This document shows positions 1-8,933 of a stretch of 64,000 nucleotides of DNA, piece after piece. Location: NCBI RefSeq assembly GCF_024055605.1, contig NZ_JAMXLX010000001.1:868001-932000 (forward strand), written 5' to 3'. Under the pieces are notes generated by a model. It did not search any database, was not told the origin of the DNA, and saw only the letters and a list, made by a program, of their open reading frames with translations. Every line of letters starts with the position of its first letter. The stretch's first letter is position 1. This DNA comes from Ciceribacter sichuanensis (lineage in GTDB: Bacteria > Pseudomonadota > Alphaproteobacteria > Rhizobiales > Rhizobiaceae). The position numbers and the translations under genes are program-made.

Positions 1-737
1 TCCGGTCCGTCACCGATGATGAGGGCGCTTAGCGGGTGCCCGACCATGCGTTCGGTGCGGGCAAAGGCGTCGATGAAGACATCCGGTCCCTTGAGATCGC
101 GAAGCATGCCCAGGTAGAGGAAGTGCACGCCGTCGGAACGGGGCGGTATGCGAAGGAAATCCCTGTCACTGATGCCGTTATAGACCATCCGGTCGGCGCA
201 GCGTGGCCGTCCGATTTTCCGCACATATGTCTGGCGTTCGTATTCGCAGACGAAGACCAGTGCGTCCGTCATGCGCTCGAGCAGGCGCTCGGCTGCAAAC
301 ACCCCCTGGCCCGCCATCGATTTCGGATCGAAATGCAGACTGCCCCCATGGGGCGAATAGACGCGGGCAACGCTATACTTTTTGACCCGCAAGGCTGAGC
401 CGATGATGCGTGCGACCGCGCCGCCCTTGGCGCCGTGGCCGTGCAACACATTCGGCTGCAAGCTCCTTATTTCTTTGTAACTGGCATGCAATGCCGCAGC
501 ATCGCTGAACCCTATCGAACGCTGGATCGGCATGCGCGTCAGGCCCAGCGACAGATACGGCCGGATCTGCTCGAACATCCGGTCTTCATGCTCGCTACCG
601 GTCGAGCTGTCGCACAGGATGCCGACCTCATGTCCCGCGCGCGCATGCTGTTCCGCAAGGTCACGCACATGGCGGAAGATGCCGCCAATCGGGGACCGGA
701 AACAGTGCACGATGCGTAGGGGTGAGGGGGGCGGCAT
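1..737 (-). CDS. Glycosyltransferase family 4 (partial, 3' end outside window)
   Basis: The reading frame runs from an ATG at 737 leftwards off the window edge, so only about 245 N-terminal residues are visible. The N-terminus has the GT-B family 4 signature: a short beta strand (IVHCFR), the glycine loop PIGGIFRHV, then RDLAEQHARAGHEV. Later come VLHGHGAKGG and, near the edge, HFLYLGMLRDLKGPDVFIDA, which is the usual start of the nucleotide-sugar-binding C-terminal domain. It probably adds a sugar to a lipid-linked exopolysaccharide repeat unit at the cytoplasmic face of the inner membrane. It starts 3 bp after the stop of the Wza-like gene on the same strand, so the two are likely co-transcribed. 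The acceptor and donor sugars cannot be read from sequence. Confidence 0.85.
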   Translation of the reverse strand, partial: MPPPSPLRIVHCFRSPIGGIFRHVRDLAEQHARAGHEVGILCDSSTGSEHEDRMFEQIRPYLSLGLTRMPIQRSIGFSDAAALHASYKEIRSLQPNVLHGHGAKGGAVARIIGSALRVKKYSVARVYSPHGGSLHFDPKSMAGQGVFAAERLLERMTDALVFVCEYERQTYVRKIGRPRCADRMVYNGISDRDFLRIPPRSDGVHFLYLGMLRDLKGPDVFIDAFARTERMVGHPLSALIIGDGP

Positions 738-740
738 CGA

Positions 741-1316
741 TCAGAAAAGCCGCTCTCTGACGTAGATCGTATCGCCGGCAAGAATGGGATCGGTGATCGG
801 CACGCGGCCGGTCAGAATCTCCCCGTTGATCTTTCGGGTGACATCGACATCACGCTGGTTGGCGCGGGTGGAGAAGCCGCCGGAAACGGCGATCGCATTA
901 AGCACCGTCATGCCGGGTACATAGGCATACTGACCCGGCTGGCCGACTTCGCCCATGACGAAGATGGAACGGTAGCGGTCGATCTCGATGGAGACGTCGG
1001 GATCGCGCAGATACCCCTGGCGAAGTTTCTGGGCGATCACGCCTTCGAGCTGGGGCAGGGTCGCGCCGCGGGCGGCCACCTGTCCAACCAGCGGGAAGGC
1101 GATATAGCCGGCCTGGTCGACGGTATAGGTGTTGGTCAGGCTTGCCTGTTCGAAGACGGTGACCCGGAGCCGGTCGCCGCTGTCGAGCCGGTAGGGCTGT
1201 ATCGTCGCCTCATGAAAGACCTTGGGCGCAGGCTTATATGTCGCGCAGCCGCCCAGCACGGCGAGAGCCAGCGCGGCGAGCAGCCAGACTATTCCCTTAA
1301 CACCAAACGATGACAT
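741..1316 (-). CDS. Wza/GumB-like polysaccharide export lipoprotein
   Basis: Encodes 191 residues from an ATG at 1316, chosen because it gives a clean lipoprotein signal (MSSFG, a hydrophobic stretch, then the lipobox LGGC). Longer in-frame starts to 1463 would bury that signal. A GGGAG lies 11 bp upstream. After the lipidated cysteine comes a Poly_export domain (LDSGDRLRVTVFEQ, VDQAGYIAFPLVGQV) and one SLBB domain (SIFVMGEVGQPGQYAYVPGM). The family forms the periplasmic or outer-membrane exit channel for exopolysaccharide. It is divergent from the GumC/Wzc-like gene and precedes the glycosyltransferase. The cluster matches in content what I remember of the uppABCDEF adhesin locus of Agrobacterium; the exact gene letter is not assigned. 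Confidence 0.88.
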   Translation of the reverse strand: MSSFGVKGIVWLLAALALAVLGGCATYKPAPKVFHEATIQPYRLDSGDRLRVTVFEQASLTNTYTVDQAGYIAFPLVGQVAARGATLPQLEGVIAQKLRQGYLRDPDVSIEIDRYRSIFVMGEVGQPGQYAYVPGMTVLNAIAVSGGFSTRANQRDVDVTRKINGEILTGRVPITDPILAGDTIYVRERLF

Positions 1317-1504
1317 GCGCCGACGCGCTCCCGGTACAGAATTCCGATGCTTCGTTATCATTCGATTAGGGTTAACGCGAGGTAAAGAACGGTATTGATG
1401 CTGGAGCGAAGAGGATAGTCGTCGCCTCGCTAAGAATACGGCGGTTAACGCTTGGGTTACCATGTTCCTTTACTATCCGTCCGGATTTGTACCGGGAGTA
1501 TGGC
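1317..1504. promoter_or_regulatory. Divergent promoter region of the polysaccharide cluster
   Basis: These 188 bp separate the Wza-like and GumC-like genes, which point away from each other. The direct repeat GGTTAACGC occurs at 1370-1378 and 1443-1451, 73 bp apart. Each copy starts a TTAA followed after 7 bp by a TTAA-like word (TAAA at 1383, GTTA at 1456), resembling the TTAA-N7-TTAA box of the cell-cycle regulator CtrA. A GGGAG at 1493-1497 precedes the GumC-like start. Regulation by CtrA is inference. Confidence 0.4.
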
Positions 1505-3757
1505 ATGTCGAGCGTAGGCAACGGGCAACAGGACGTGGATATCGATCTGGCGCAGCTCTTTCGAGCCGTGTGGCAAAGACGTCTGCGCATTCTGGCGGTC
1601 ACGGCGCTCGCCGGTGGCCTTGCCTTTGCGGGAGCAAACCTCATCTCGCCGAGCTATCGTTCCGAGGCGCGTATCCTGATCGAGCCGCGGCAGCCCAATT
1701 ACTCTGCGACAGACCGGGCAGGGACGACGGCCGAGCCCGTTCTTGATGAGTTGAACATCGTCAGCCAGGTGCAGCTTCTTCAGTCGGTGGACCTGATCAA
1801 GCAGGTCGTGCGCGATCTCAAGCTATACGAACTGGAGGAATTCGACCCGGATACCAATCCTTCCGTCGTCTCGCACCTTCTGGTCCTCCTCGGCCTGAAG
1901 AAGAACCCGCTCGATCTGGCGCCCGAAGAACGGGTACTCAAGACTTTCCAGGAGAAACTGCAGGTCTATCAGGTCGAAAAATCGCGCGTCATCGGCATCG
2001 AGTTCAACTCAGAAGACCCGAAGCTTGCTGCAGCCATTCCCAACGAGATCGCCAAGGTCTACAGCGCGATCCAGAGCGGGGCAAAGCTCGACAGCAATTC
2101 GGAAGCTGCGCGTTGGTTGGAGCCGGAAATCTCCAACCTTCGCGAGAAGGTACAGGAGGCCGAGAAGAAGGTCGCCGACTATCGTGCCTCCGCCGGTCTG
2201 TTGCCCCTCAGCGAAACATCGACCTTTTCCTCCCAGCAGCTGAGCGACATTTCCGCCGAACTGGCGCGCGTTCGTGGCGAGCGTGCCAACGCCGAGGCGC
2301 GGGCGGAGGACGTGCGCGATGCGCTGAAAGCGGGACGTTCCACGGAAACGCTTGAGGCTGTTGCCGGCTCGGAGGCCATCCAGCGATTGAAGGGCACGGA
2401 ATCCACCATCCGAGCGCAGATCTCGGATCTCTCTACGACGCTGCTCGAAGGGCACCCGCAGATGAAGGCTCTTCGATCACAGCTTGCCGGCATTAGAGAG
2501 CAGATTGCCACCGAATCCGCCAGGGTTGCGGCCGGGCTCGAAAATGCGGCGACTGTCGCCCGCGCTCGCGAGACGCAACTCATTCAGCAACTCAACACCG
2601 TCAAGGCCGAATCCGCGCGCGCCGGCGAGGACGAGGTTGGCCTGAAGGCTCTGGAGCGCGAAGCTACCGCCCAGCGCCAGCTCCTCGAGACCTACCTGGC
2701 CCGCTATCGCGAGGCGACCACCCGAATGGCCAAGGATGCGAGCCCGGCGGATGCCCGCCTTGTATCGCAGGCCGTTGAGCCGAACGAGCCGAACTTTCCC
2801 AAAGTTCTGCCGATTACCATCGTCGTGGCGCTCGCCGCATTCATTCTGAGCGCCATTGTCGTGATGTTGTCGGAACTGTTCAGCGGTCGGGCGCTCCGTG
2901 CGGTTGAAGGCGAGATTTCGGTGCCGTCGCATGCTCGTGCCGAGGCGAGGGACAAGGTCGATGACACTCCCTCCGCCGAACCGGTTGCCATGCCGCGAGC
3001 CGCCGCCGTCGAAAGACCGGTGGTGCCCGAGGCGACGGTTTCGCACGCTCCCGTTGCCGTTGCTCACGAGGAGCTTCCGGCAAGCCTGCTTTCCGTCGCC
3101 CCGGACGATGAACCGGCGGAAGAAATGGAGCAGACGCTTGAGTTTTCGGAGGAAGAGCCGGCGGACGAATTCTCCATCGAGGCCGTCGCCCGTTATCTGG
3201 TGGATGATCGCGTCGGGGTCGCGCTGGTCATCTCGCCCTCTGGTGACGAAGGTTCGACGGCGACCGTGATGCTGGCGCGTGAGGTTGCGGAGCGAGGCTT
3301 GAAGGTCGTGCTGATCGACATGACGGGTTCGGCGTGTCCGACCTGGCTGATGGCTTCGCGCCGGGACCTTCCGGGCATCACCGATCTGTTGTGCGGCACG
3401 GCCCCCTTCTTCGAGACGATCCACCCGGATCGCCTTTCCGACGCCGACATCGTGCCGCAGGGCAATGCCGATATCCGGCAGGCCATGCGTGGTGCCGATC
3501 GCCTCTCGATGATCACAGATGCGCTATCGGAAGCCTATGATCTGGTGCTGGTCGAATGCGGTCCTGCCGATGTTCAGGGCATTGCGCGTCTGAGCCGGAG
3601 CGGCGAACAGGAAATCATCCTGTCGGCGCCCGAGCCGGACATGGAAGAACTAGTCCGAATCATGGAAGCCTTCGAAAAGGTCGGCTATACCGATCTCGTT
3701 TTGATGACCGGCAAGGCCACGGCTTCGGCAGGGCAGAGCAAACGCGACGCTGCCTGA
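1505..3757 (+). CDS. GumC/Wzc-like polysaccharide co-polymerase with degenerate kinase domain
   Basis: Encodes 750 residues. The ATG at 1505 is preceded by GGGAG at 6 bp, better than the TTG at 1487. An N-terminal Wzz domain follows VDIDLAQLFRAVWQRR with a first membrane segment at about 30-50. A long coiled-coil periplasmic region is next, then a GNVR-type segment and a second membrane helix near residue 445 (ITIVVALAAFILSAIVVML). An acidic, Pro/Ala-rich linker leads to a BY-kinase/MinD-like fold (ALVISPSGDEGSTATVML, then VVLIDMTGSACPTWL). The P-loop has EGST where active kinases have GKST, and no C-terminal tyrosine cluster is present, so it probably regulates chain length and export without autokinase activity. 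It acts at the inner membrane with the Wza-like protein. Confidence 0.9.
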   Translation: MSSVGNGQQDVDIDLAQLFRAVWQRRLRILAVTALAGGLAFAGANLISPSYRSEARILIEPRQPNYSATDRAGTTAEPVLDELNIVSQVQLLQSVDLIKQVVRDLKLYELEEFDPDTNPSVVSHLLVLLGLKKNPLDLAPEERVLKTFQEKLQVYQVEKSRVIGIEFNSEDPKLAAAIPNEIAKVYSAIQSGAKLDSNSEAARWLEPEISNLREKVQEAEKKVADYRASAGLLPLSETSTFSSQQLSDISAELARVRGERANAEARAEDVRDALKAGRSTETLEAVAGSEAIQRLKGTESTIRAQISDLSTTLLEGHPQMKALRSQLAGIREQIATESARVAAGLENAATVARARETQLIQQLNTVKAESARAGEDEVGLKALEREATAQRQLLETYLARYREATTRMAKDASPADARLVSQAVEPNEPNFPKVLPITIVVALAAFILSAIVVMLSELFSGRALRAVEGEISVPSHARAEARDKVDDTPSAEPVAMPRAAAVERPVVPEATVSHAPVAVAHEELPASLLSVAPDDEPAEEMEQTLEFSEEEPADEFSIEAVARYLVDDRVGVALVISPSGDEGSTATVMLAREVAERGLKVVLIDMTGSACPTWLMASRRDLPGITDLLCGTAPFFETIHPDRLSDADIVPQGNADIRQAMRGADRLSMITDALSEAYDLVLVECGPADVQGIARLSRSGEQEIILSAPEPDMEELVRIMEAFEKVGYTDLVLMTGKATASAGQSKRDAA

Positions 3758-3777
3758 AATATCTCGGCCTGACAGGC

Positions 3778-5046
3778 TTAATCGTCGGTGCCGGTCGCCT
3801 GTGTCGGCATGTCGTCGGCATGCGCCCGCAGTCTCTGGATGAATGAATAAAGCTGCGGATTGCCCTTGATTACCGCCTTGGTGCGAACAACGCCCCGCTG
3901 GGCGAAGGACGCCAAATGACCGGCGGCGCTGATCGGCAGCAGGATGTCATGCTGCACCGTTTCGACCGTGCACCAGCGTCGCTTGTATTCCTGATCGCCA
4001 AGCCCGAAATCGAAGAGCGCAGCCCCTTCCTCGCAGCAACGCTCGATCATCAGCCAGAACAGCAATTCGCCTGGGCTTGCCTCCGGCAGCAGGCTCTCGT
4101 CGATCGAGCCGAACTGGCAGATCACGTGGTCGCCCTTGCGTGACAGGCCGGCAATGGCGGCTATCCTGCCGTCATACTGGCCCTTGAGCCGCACGGCATG
4201 CAGTTCCAGTGGTGTATCGAGACAGCTTCCGTCCGCTTCCAGGAGCAGGTGAAAGAAGGCCTGCGTCTCGGGCGCCTGAAACGTGTTCGGCAATCCGAGC
4301 GCCTTGAAGCGGATCGCCTTCTGCTCGAAGAAGAGATTGAGCAGGGCGGTCTTTTCGCGTGCCGACCGGGCGACGAAATGCTCGAAACCGCCGGTGGCCT
4401 CGATCTTGCGAACCTGCCCGCGAAATTTCTTGCGCCGGCGCTTGGCGTTCAATTGCCCGATGGTCTTCTGGAAATCCGTCGTCAGCGGCAGCTGGAAGGC
4501 GTGATTCTGGTTTTCAATAGCAGGGAGCGCCGCAAACGGGCTTTTCTCGCCGCGCCATTCCAGCGGGATGTTTTGCAGGTTGACGAGATCGGCCTTGCCG
4601 GCAAGCAGACCAGTGATCGCCTGCGCGATCTGCGTGGCCTCAGCGGCATTCGATTCCACCCGAAAATCGGCGGAAAACAGTCCGCTGTTGATGTTGTTGT
4701 ATCGTGCCGCGATAAACTGCGCGGACCGCACCATGCTGGCACGAACGATTTCCAGCGGCAGGATGAAGGCGGTCTTCGCACCGCGTTTGCCCCTGATGAT
4801 GGCAAGCGGATTGCGATGGGTCTTTGCCCAGGCGAGGCACCAGTCATAGCTCTGGTGAAGCGAGTTGATCGGGTCGGCTTCGAGGGCGCGCCATTCCTTT
4901 TCGAGCGGCTCAATGCTCTCGTGCAATGTGATGTCGAGGGCGCTGCTGGCTGCAGTTACACCGGCGTGCGGAAGCTCCGCATGCTCTGTGCGGCTCAAGC
5001 GGTCTATGGCCGCAAGGCTTGGAAATTCCACCGGCGATGTCTGCAC
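3778..5046 (-). CDS. BioF2/CelD-like GNAT acyltransferase
   Basis: Encodes 422 residues. The GTG at 5046 is preceded by GGGAG at 6 bp. The C-terminal half has the Acetyltransf_6 (FemX/CelD-like) pattern: GELLFWLMIERCCEEGAALFDFGLGD followed by QEYKRRWC, the usual end signature. The central part contains NAKRRRKKFRGQVRK, typical of the family. It probably transfers an acyl group to the polysaccharide or its precursor in the cytoplasm. It converges on the GumC-like gene, 20 bp from its stop, which supports a role in the same polymer. The donor is unknown. Confidence 0.8.
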   Translation of the reverse strand: MQTSPVEFPSLAAIDRLSRTEHAELPHAGVTAASSALDITLHESIEPLEKEWRALEADPINSLHQSYDWCLAWAKTHRNPLAIIRGKRGAKTAFILPLEIVRASMVRSAQFIAARYNNINSGLFSADFRVESNAAEATQIAQAITGLLAGKADLVNLQNIPLEWRGEKSPFAALPAIENQNHAFQLPLTTDFQKTIGQLNAKRRRKKFRGQVRKIEATGGFEHFVARSAREKTALLNLFFEQKAIRFKALGLPNTFQAPETQAFFHLLLEADGSCLDTPLELHAVRLKGQYDGRIAAIAGLSRKGDHVICQFGSIDESLLPEASPGELLFWLMIERCCEEGAALFDFGLGDQEYKRRWCTVETVQHDILLPISAAGHLASFAQRGVVRTKAVIKGNPQLYSFIQRLRAHADDMPTQATGTDD

Positions 5047-5175
5047 AATACTCTCCCGTCCGACGAGACTGTGGGGAGACTAGCCTAGGCGCGCAGAAAA
5101 TCGGTTAGCGAACAGGCTTCGCCGCAGTTTTTCCGCCGAGTGCGGTTATCGGTCGGTTAACTGCCGCGGCTTCAG

Positions 5176-5385
5176 TCATTTGCGGACGGGGCCGGCCATC
5201 CACTTGATGATCAGCATGGCCGGCAGGATCCACAGCAGGCCGGACAGCAGGAAGTAGAGGAGATGCACCCACCACGGCGAGGTCGCGAGCAGGCTCGAGG
5301 CGATGGTGGTCGCGACGATCGCATAGACGACGACGAGGATGATGATGAGGATCGTGCCAATGAACGAGCGCAACCGGGCGGGCAT
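5176..5385 (-). CDS. DUF2842 small membrane protein
   Basis: Encodes 69 residues with two predicted membrane helices (about 9-30 and 41-62) and a basic tail ending MAGPVRK. The N-terminal [11 protein letters not shown] and the helix pattern match the alphaproteobacterial DUF2842 family, whose function is not known. It is divergent from ctaA, which starts 128 bp away; an assembly role for terminal oxidase would be a guess from position only. An AGGA lies just upstream of the start. Confidence 0.75.
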   Translation of the reverse strand: MPARLRSFIGTILIIILVVVYAIVATTIASSLLATSPWWVHLLYFLLSGLLWILPAMLIIKWMAGPVRK

Positions 5386-5513
5386 CGTCTATCCTTCTTG
5401 TCTTCTTGCGAACGGGCCTATTGGGAGCGGGCGTGAATGCCCGCCAGCGGGGCAGAGGTCTTGTTTTGCATGGCCAAGTGATGCAAATCAACAGCATAAA
5501 CGAGGATGGCAGA

Positions 5514-6617
5514 ATGACTGACGCGGCAAGCACCACCGAGATCCAGGTTCGTCAGGCAATGGAGCGCAGCGGACGCAATCGACGCGCGATCCGCATATGG
5601 CTTGGCGTCGTGCTGGTCACGCTTTTCTGTCTCGTTCTGGTGGGAGGCGCCACGCGGCTGACCGACTCCGGCCTTTCCATCACCGAGTGGAAGCCGATCC
5701 ATGGTGTCATTCCGCCGCTTTCGGCAGCGGAATGGGAAGAGGAATTTACGCTTTACCAGCGTATTCCGCAGTACCAGCAGATCAATAAGGGCATGACGGT
5801 CAACGAGTTCAAGTCGATCTTCTGGTGGGAATGGGCGCATCGCCTGCTGGCCCGCAGCATCGGCTTGATCTTCGCTCTGCCGCTTCTTTATTTCTGGCTG
5901 ACGGGCAAGGTGGAGCGTCGTCTGCGCTGGCCGCTGGTCGGGTTGCTGGCTCTTGGCGGTTTTCAGGGTTTCATCGGCTGGTGGATGGTGTCGTCGGGGC
6001 TGAGCAAGCTTACGAGCGTTTCCCAGTATCGCCTCGCAACACATCTCGTCATCGCCTGTCTGATCTTTGCCGCCTGCATGTGGATCATGCGCGGTTTGTC
6101 GCCGCATAGCGGGGATGCTCCCCCGACTGCGACATCGCGTCGCTGGGCCGGGCTGCTGGCCTTCCTCGCCCTGTTCCAGATCTATCTCGGAGCGCTTGTC
6201 GCCGGTCTGGACGCGGGCCTTGCCTACAATACCTGGCCTCTGATGGACGGAGCGGTCGTCCCATCCGATCTCTTCATCCAGCAGCCATGGTGGATCAATC
6301 TGTTCGAAAACCCCAAGACGGTTCAGTACGTCCACCGCCTTGGTGCCTATCTGCTTTTGGCAGTCGCGCTGTGGCACATGATCCAGTCGCTGAGGGCCGC
6401 ACCCCAGACAACCCACGCCCGCCGCAGCATTGTGCTCTTCGCCCTGATCACGATCCAGGCGGCCATCGGCATCACCACGCTGCTCCTGCAGGTGCCACTC
6501 GACGCTGCCCTTGCCCACCAGGGCGGTGCCCTGATCGTCCTCGGCTTCGCCATCGCCCACTGGCGCGGGTTTTACGGTGAATACGCGCCAGAGACGGCGG
6601 TCGTCCTGCGCCGCTGA
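5514..6617 (+). CDS. ctaA: Heme A synthase (COX15/CtaA type 2)
   Basis: Encodes 367 residues, the usual length for alphaproteobacterial heme A synthase. The ATG at 5514 was chosen over upstream in-frame starts because GAGG lies 8 bp before it. There are about eight membrane helices. Recognisable family motifs are [19 protein letters not shown], the [11 protein letters not shown] histidine motif, the [11 protein letters not shown] region, and the second pair of histidines in [10 protein letters not shown] and [10 protein letters not shown]. It converts heme O to heme A for aa3-type cytochrome oxidase in the inner membrane. A strong terminator follows at 6649. Confidence 0.96.
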   Translation: MTDAASTTEIQVRQAMERSGRNRRAIRIWLGVVLVTLFCLVLVGGATRLTDSGLSITEWKPIHGVIPPLSAAEWEEEFTLYQRIPQYQQINKGMTVNEFKSIFWWEWAHRLLARSIGLIFALPLLYFWLTGKVERRLRWPLVGLLALGGFQGFIGWWMVSSGLSKLTSVSQYRLATHLVIACLIFAACMWIMRGLSPHSGDAPPTATSRRWAGLLAFLALFQIYLGALVAGLDAGLAYNTWPLMDGAVVPSDLFIQQPWWINLFENPKTVQYVHRLGAYLLLAVALWHMIQSLRAAPQTTHARRSIVLFALITIQAAIGITTLLLQVPLDAALAHQGGALIVLGFAIAHWRGFYGEYAPETAVVLRR

Positions 6618-6648
6618 GTTTACCACCCCATTCCCAATCCCATCGGAA

Positions 6649-6679
6649 GGCGGGCGGATAAAATTCCGCCCGCCTTTTT
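6649..6679 (+). terminator. Rho-independent terminator after ctaA
   Basis: A perfect 9-bp stem (GGCGGGCGG with CCGCCCGCC) and 7-base loop are followed by five T. It lies 31 bp after the ctaA stop. Confidence 0.92.
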
Positions 6680-6716
6680 CGTCGCCGTTTTTCCTGCTTG
6701 ACGTCGCCTGCGGTTG

Positions 6717-6735
6717 ATGTCACCAATAATGACAT
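6717..6735. promoter_or_regulatory. Inverted repeat, candidate TetR autoregulatory operator
   Basis: ATGTCA and TGACAT form a perfect 6-bp inverted repeat with a 7-bp spacer. It overlaps the ATG (6734) of the TetR-type gene. Position and symmetry suggest that the regulator binds its own start region; arm length is short, so this is inference. Confidence 0.45.
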
Positions 6736-7372
6736 GAATACATTGAAAGTGACAAAATACGAGAGCCCGTTGCGGGCGGAGCAGGCGCAGGCCACCCGCG
6801 AAAAAATTCTCGCGGGCGTGCGAACTATGCTGGAAGCCGACCCCGACAATGCGCTCGGGTTCGACGAACTGGCGGAGGTGAGCGGTGTGAACCGCCGCAC
6901 CATCTTCCGGCATTTTCCGACCAAGGAGGGCCTGCTGTCGGCCTTCTGGCAAAGCGCCAACGCCTCGCTCGGCGTGCGCTTCTGGCCGGAAAGCGAGCGG
7001 GATCTGGTGGAGTTGCCGCCGGAACTCTTCGCTTCGCTGGACGGTATCGAGGGCATCGTGCGCGCCTCCCATGCGAGCGGCGCCGGCCGGCAGATGCGCC
7101 TGCAGGCGAACGGCGAGCGGCAGGCGGCGTTCCGCAAAAGCCTCTCGGATGTGACGGACAATCTGGACCCCGAACGGGCAAGGCAGATCGAAGCGACGGT
7201 CCAGCTTCTTTTCAGCGCCACCGCCTGGCAGACCATGAAGGATTACTGGGGTCTGTCGGGAATGGAGGCTGGAAAAGCGGCCGCATGGGCGATCGGTGCC
7301 CTGCTCGATGCGGCAAGACGGGAAGGGCGCCTGTCGAAGGACGAACGGTTGGAGGAAGACGGGAATGAATGA
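6734..7372 (+). CDS. TetR/AcrR family transcriptional regulator
   Basis: Encodes 212 residues from the ATG at 6734. A TTG at 6698 would add 12 residues; neither has a good Shine-Dalgarno site. The N-terminal HTH is typical: ATREKILAGVRTML, GFDELAEVSGVNRRTIFRHF, PTKEGLLSAFW. The C-terminal ligand domain is not recognisable. Its stop overlaps the start of the downstream cupin gene by 8 bp, so the regulator and cupin are co-transcribed and the cupin is its likely target or sensor partner. Confidence 0.85.
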   Translation: MNTLKVTKYESPLRAEQAQATREKILAGVRTMLEADPDNALGFDELAEVSGVNRRTIFRHFPTKEGLLSAFWQSANASLGVRFWPESERDLVELPPELFASLDGIEGIVRASHASGAGRQMRLQANGERQAAFRKSLSDVTDNLDPERARQIEATVQLLFSATAWQTMKDYWGLSGMEAGKAAAWAIGALLDAARREGRLSKDERLEEDGNE

Positions 7373-7832
7373 CAATTTTTCAGCAAAAGTGCATCCGGCC
7401 GCAAGCGCCGGAAAGATGTGGGTGATGGGCGACGAGGTGATGAAGCGCGGCAGGCTGGAAGGCACCGGCTTCAATGTCATCGACGTGGCCGTGCCGCCGG
7501 GCAGCGGTACGCCGCCGCACACCCATGCCTCACCGGAGATCTTTCGCATCCTGCAGGGCACGGTGACGATCTGGGCCCTGATCGATGGCAAGCCGACCGA
7601 GACCGAGGCCGTACCCGGCGACGTGGTGACCATTCCGGCCCATGCGCCGCACGCCTATCGTAACGCCTCGCAGGCGCCGGCGCTGATGATGTCCGTCATA
7701 GACGACCGGATGATGGAATTTTTCGAGGCTGCTGCCAGCCACGAGCCGCCGGCCGGTCCGCCGACGCCCGAGGCGATCGGTCGCATCATGGCGCTCACCG
7801 AGACTTACGGCATCCATATTCTTGCAGCGTGA
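7365..7832 (+). CDS. Cupin domain protein
   Basis: Encodes 155 residues. The ATG at 7365 has GGAGG 9 bp upstream inside the TetR gene. A single conserved-barrel cupin_2 domain shows motif 1 (GSGTPPHTHASPEIFRILQG, with the metal-type histidines) and motif 2 (PGDVVTIPAHAPHAYRNAS). The C-terminal 40 residues are acidic and proline-rich (ASHEPPAGPPTPEAIG). Function is unknown; small cupins of this kind bind metals or small metabolites. Overlap with the regulator gene suggests shared control. Confidence 0.8.
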   Translation: MNDNFSAKVHPAASAGKMWVMGDEVMKRGRLEGTGFNVIDVAVPPGSGTPPHTHASPEIFRILQGTVTIWALIDGKPTETEAVPGDVVTIPAHAPHAYRNASQAPALMMSVIDDRMMEFFEAAASHEPPAGPPTPEAIGRIMALTETYGIHILAA

Positions 7833-7884
7833 CGTCCCGGATCGTTTCCGACAGAAGGCCGGCGGCGGGCCGCCGTCCTTCCGG

Positions 7885-7950
7885 CCGAAAGCATCAGGGC
7901 CATGTTCTGGACGGCTGCCCCGGAAGCACCCTTGCCGAGATTGTCGAGAG
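7885..7950 (-). pseudogene. Remnant copy of the argC 3' end
   Basis: About 60 bp are nearly identical (two or three mismatches) to the last 60 bp of the intact argC at 8937-9000. The reverse-strand translation [20 protein letters not shown] matches the ArgC C-terminus with one D-to-A change. The copy has lost the argC stop codon and has no gene attached. Together with the intact copy it brackets the dioxygenase gene as direct repeats. Confidence 0.8.
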
Positions 7951-7964
7951 CAGATCTTGTGACC

Positions 7965-8792
7965 TCAGCCGAATCTGTAGCCGGAGTAGGGCTTGCCGCG
8001 GAATTCGCCGCGGAAGATGTGTCTTCCGGCGTCCTGGCCAGCGGCTCCGGCTGCGACGAACAGGGGCACGAGGTGGTCGTGGTCAGGAACGTGGCAGGCC
8101 TGTGCGTCCGGGTTTCGCTCCCAAGTCGCAAGTTTTGCCGCCCTCTGCTCCGGGTCCTCGATTGCGACCACATCGCTTAGCCAGTCGTCGAAGCGGATGG
8201 CCTGCTGCTTGTGCTCGGGATTGTCGTGGAAGAACATCCGCATATTGTGGTAGCTCATGCCGGAACCGATGATCAGCACGCCTTCGTCCCGTAGGGGTTC
8301 CAGTGCCTTACCTATCGCGACGTGACTCGGAACGTCGAGCGTGTTCTTGAGCGACATCATCACGACAGGCACGTTGGCATCGGGATAGGCGACCATCAGC
8401 GGGATGAAGACGCCGTGGTCGTAGCCGCGCTTGTCATCCTCCGCAGCCGGAATTCCTGCCGTTTCGAGAAGCTGCCTTGCCCGGTGCGCCACATCGGGAG
8501 CGCCCGGAGCAGGGTAGGTGAGTTCGTAGGTTTCGGGCGGAAAGCCATAATAATCATAGAGCATTCCGGGGCGGCTGGCCGAACTCAGAGTCGGCACCGG
8601 TTCCTTTTCCCAATGGCCGGACACCATGAGAATGGCTTTCGGCGTGCGGCCGACATCCCTCGGAAGCGATTTCAGGAAGTCCGAAAGATCCGCCCACGGC
8701 TTCTTGCCGTCCGGTCCCGCCGGAAACTGCATGAAGGGCCAAGGACCACCGCCATGGGGGATGAAATAGACCGGAAAACGGGTGTCGCTCAT
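7965..8792 (-). CDS. LigB-type extradiol dioxygenase (4,5-DOPA dioxygenase/YgiD family)
   Basis: Encodes 275 residues. The ATG at 8792 is preferred over the one at 8804 because GAGG lies about 6 bp before it. The non-heme iron or zinc ligands of the DODA/YgiD family are visible: YFIPHGGGPW near the N-terminus, MVSGHWEKEPV, and GYDHGVFIPLM. The later motif GSGMSYHNM is also conserved. It should open a catechol-type ring such as that of DOPA; the in vivo substrate is not known. It lies between an argC 3'-end remnant and intact argC, suggesting it arrived or was rearranged there. Confidence 0.88.
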   Translation of the reverse strand: MSDTRFPVYFIPHGGGPWPFMQFPAGPDGKKPWADLSDFLKSLPRDVGRTPKAILMVSGHWEKEPVPTLSSASRPGMLYDYYGFPPETYELTYPAPGAPDVAHRARQLLETAGIPAAEDDKRGYDHGVFIPLMVAYPDANVPVVMMSLKNTLDVPSHVAIGKALEPLRDEGVLIIGSGMSYHNMRMFFHDNPEHKQQAIRFDDWLSDVVAIEDPEQRAAKLATWERNPDAQACHVPDHDHLVPLFVAAGAAGQDAGRHIFRGEFRGKPYSGYRFG

Positions 8793-8933
8793 TTCGTGCC
8801 TCATCTGTTGATGAGGCGGAATATAGCAAGATCGCCAAGGTCAAACGATCCGTCGTTCAGAAGACGAATCGTTCACTCAGGGTGAACGGCAAGGCTGCCG
8901 TTCGTCAATTTTTGCGAACGTTGAAGCCGAGCC

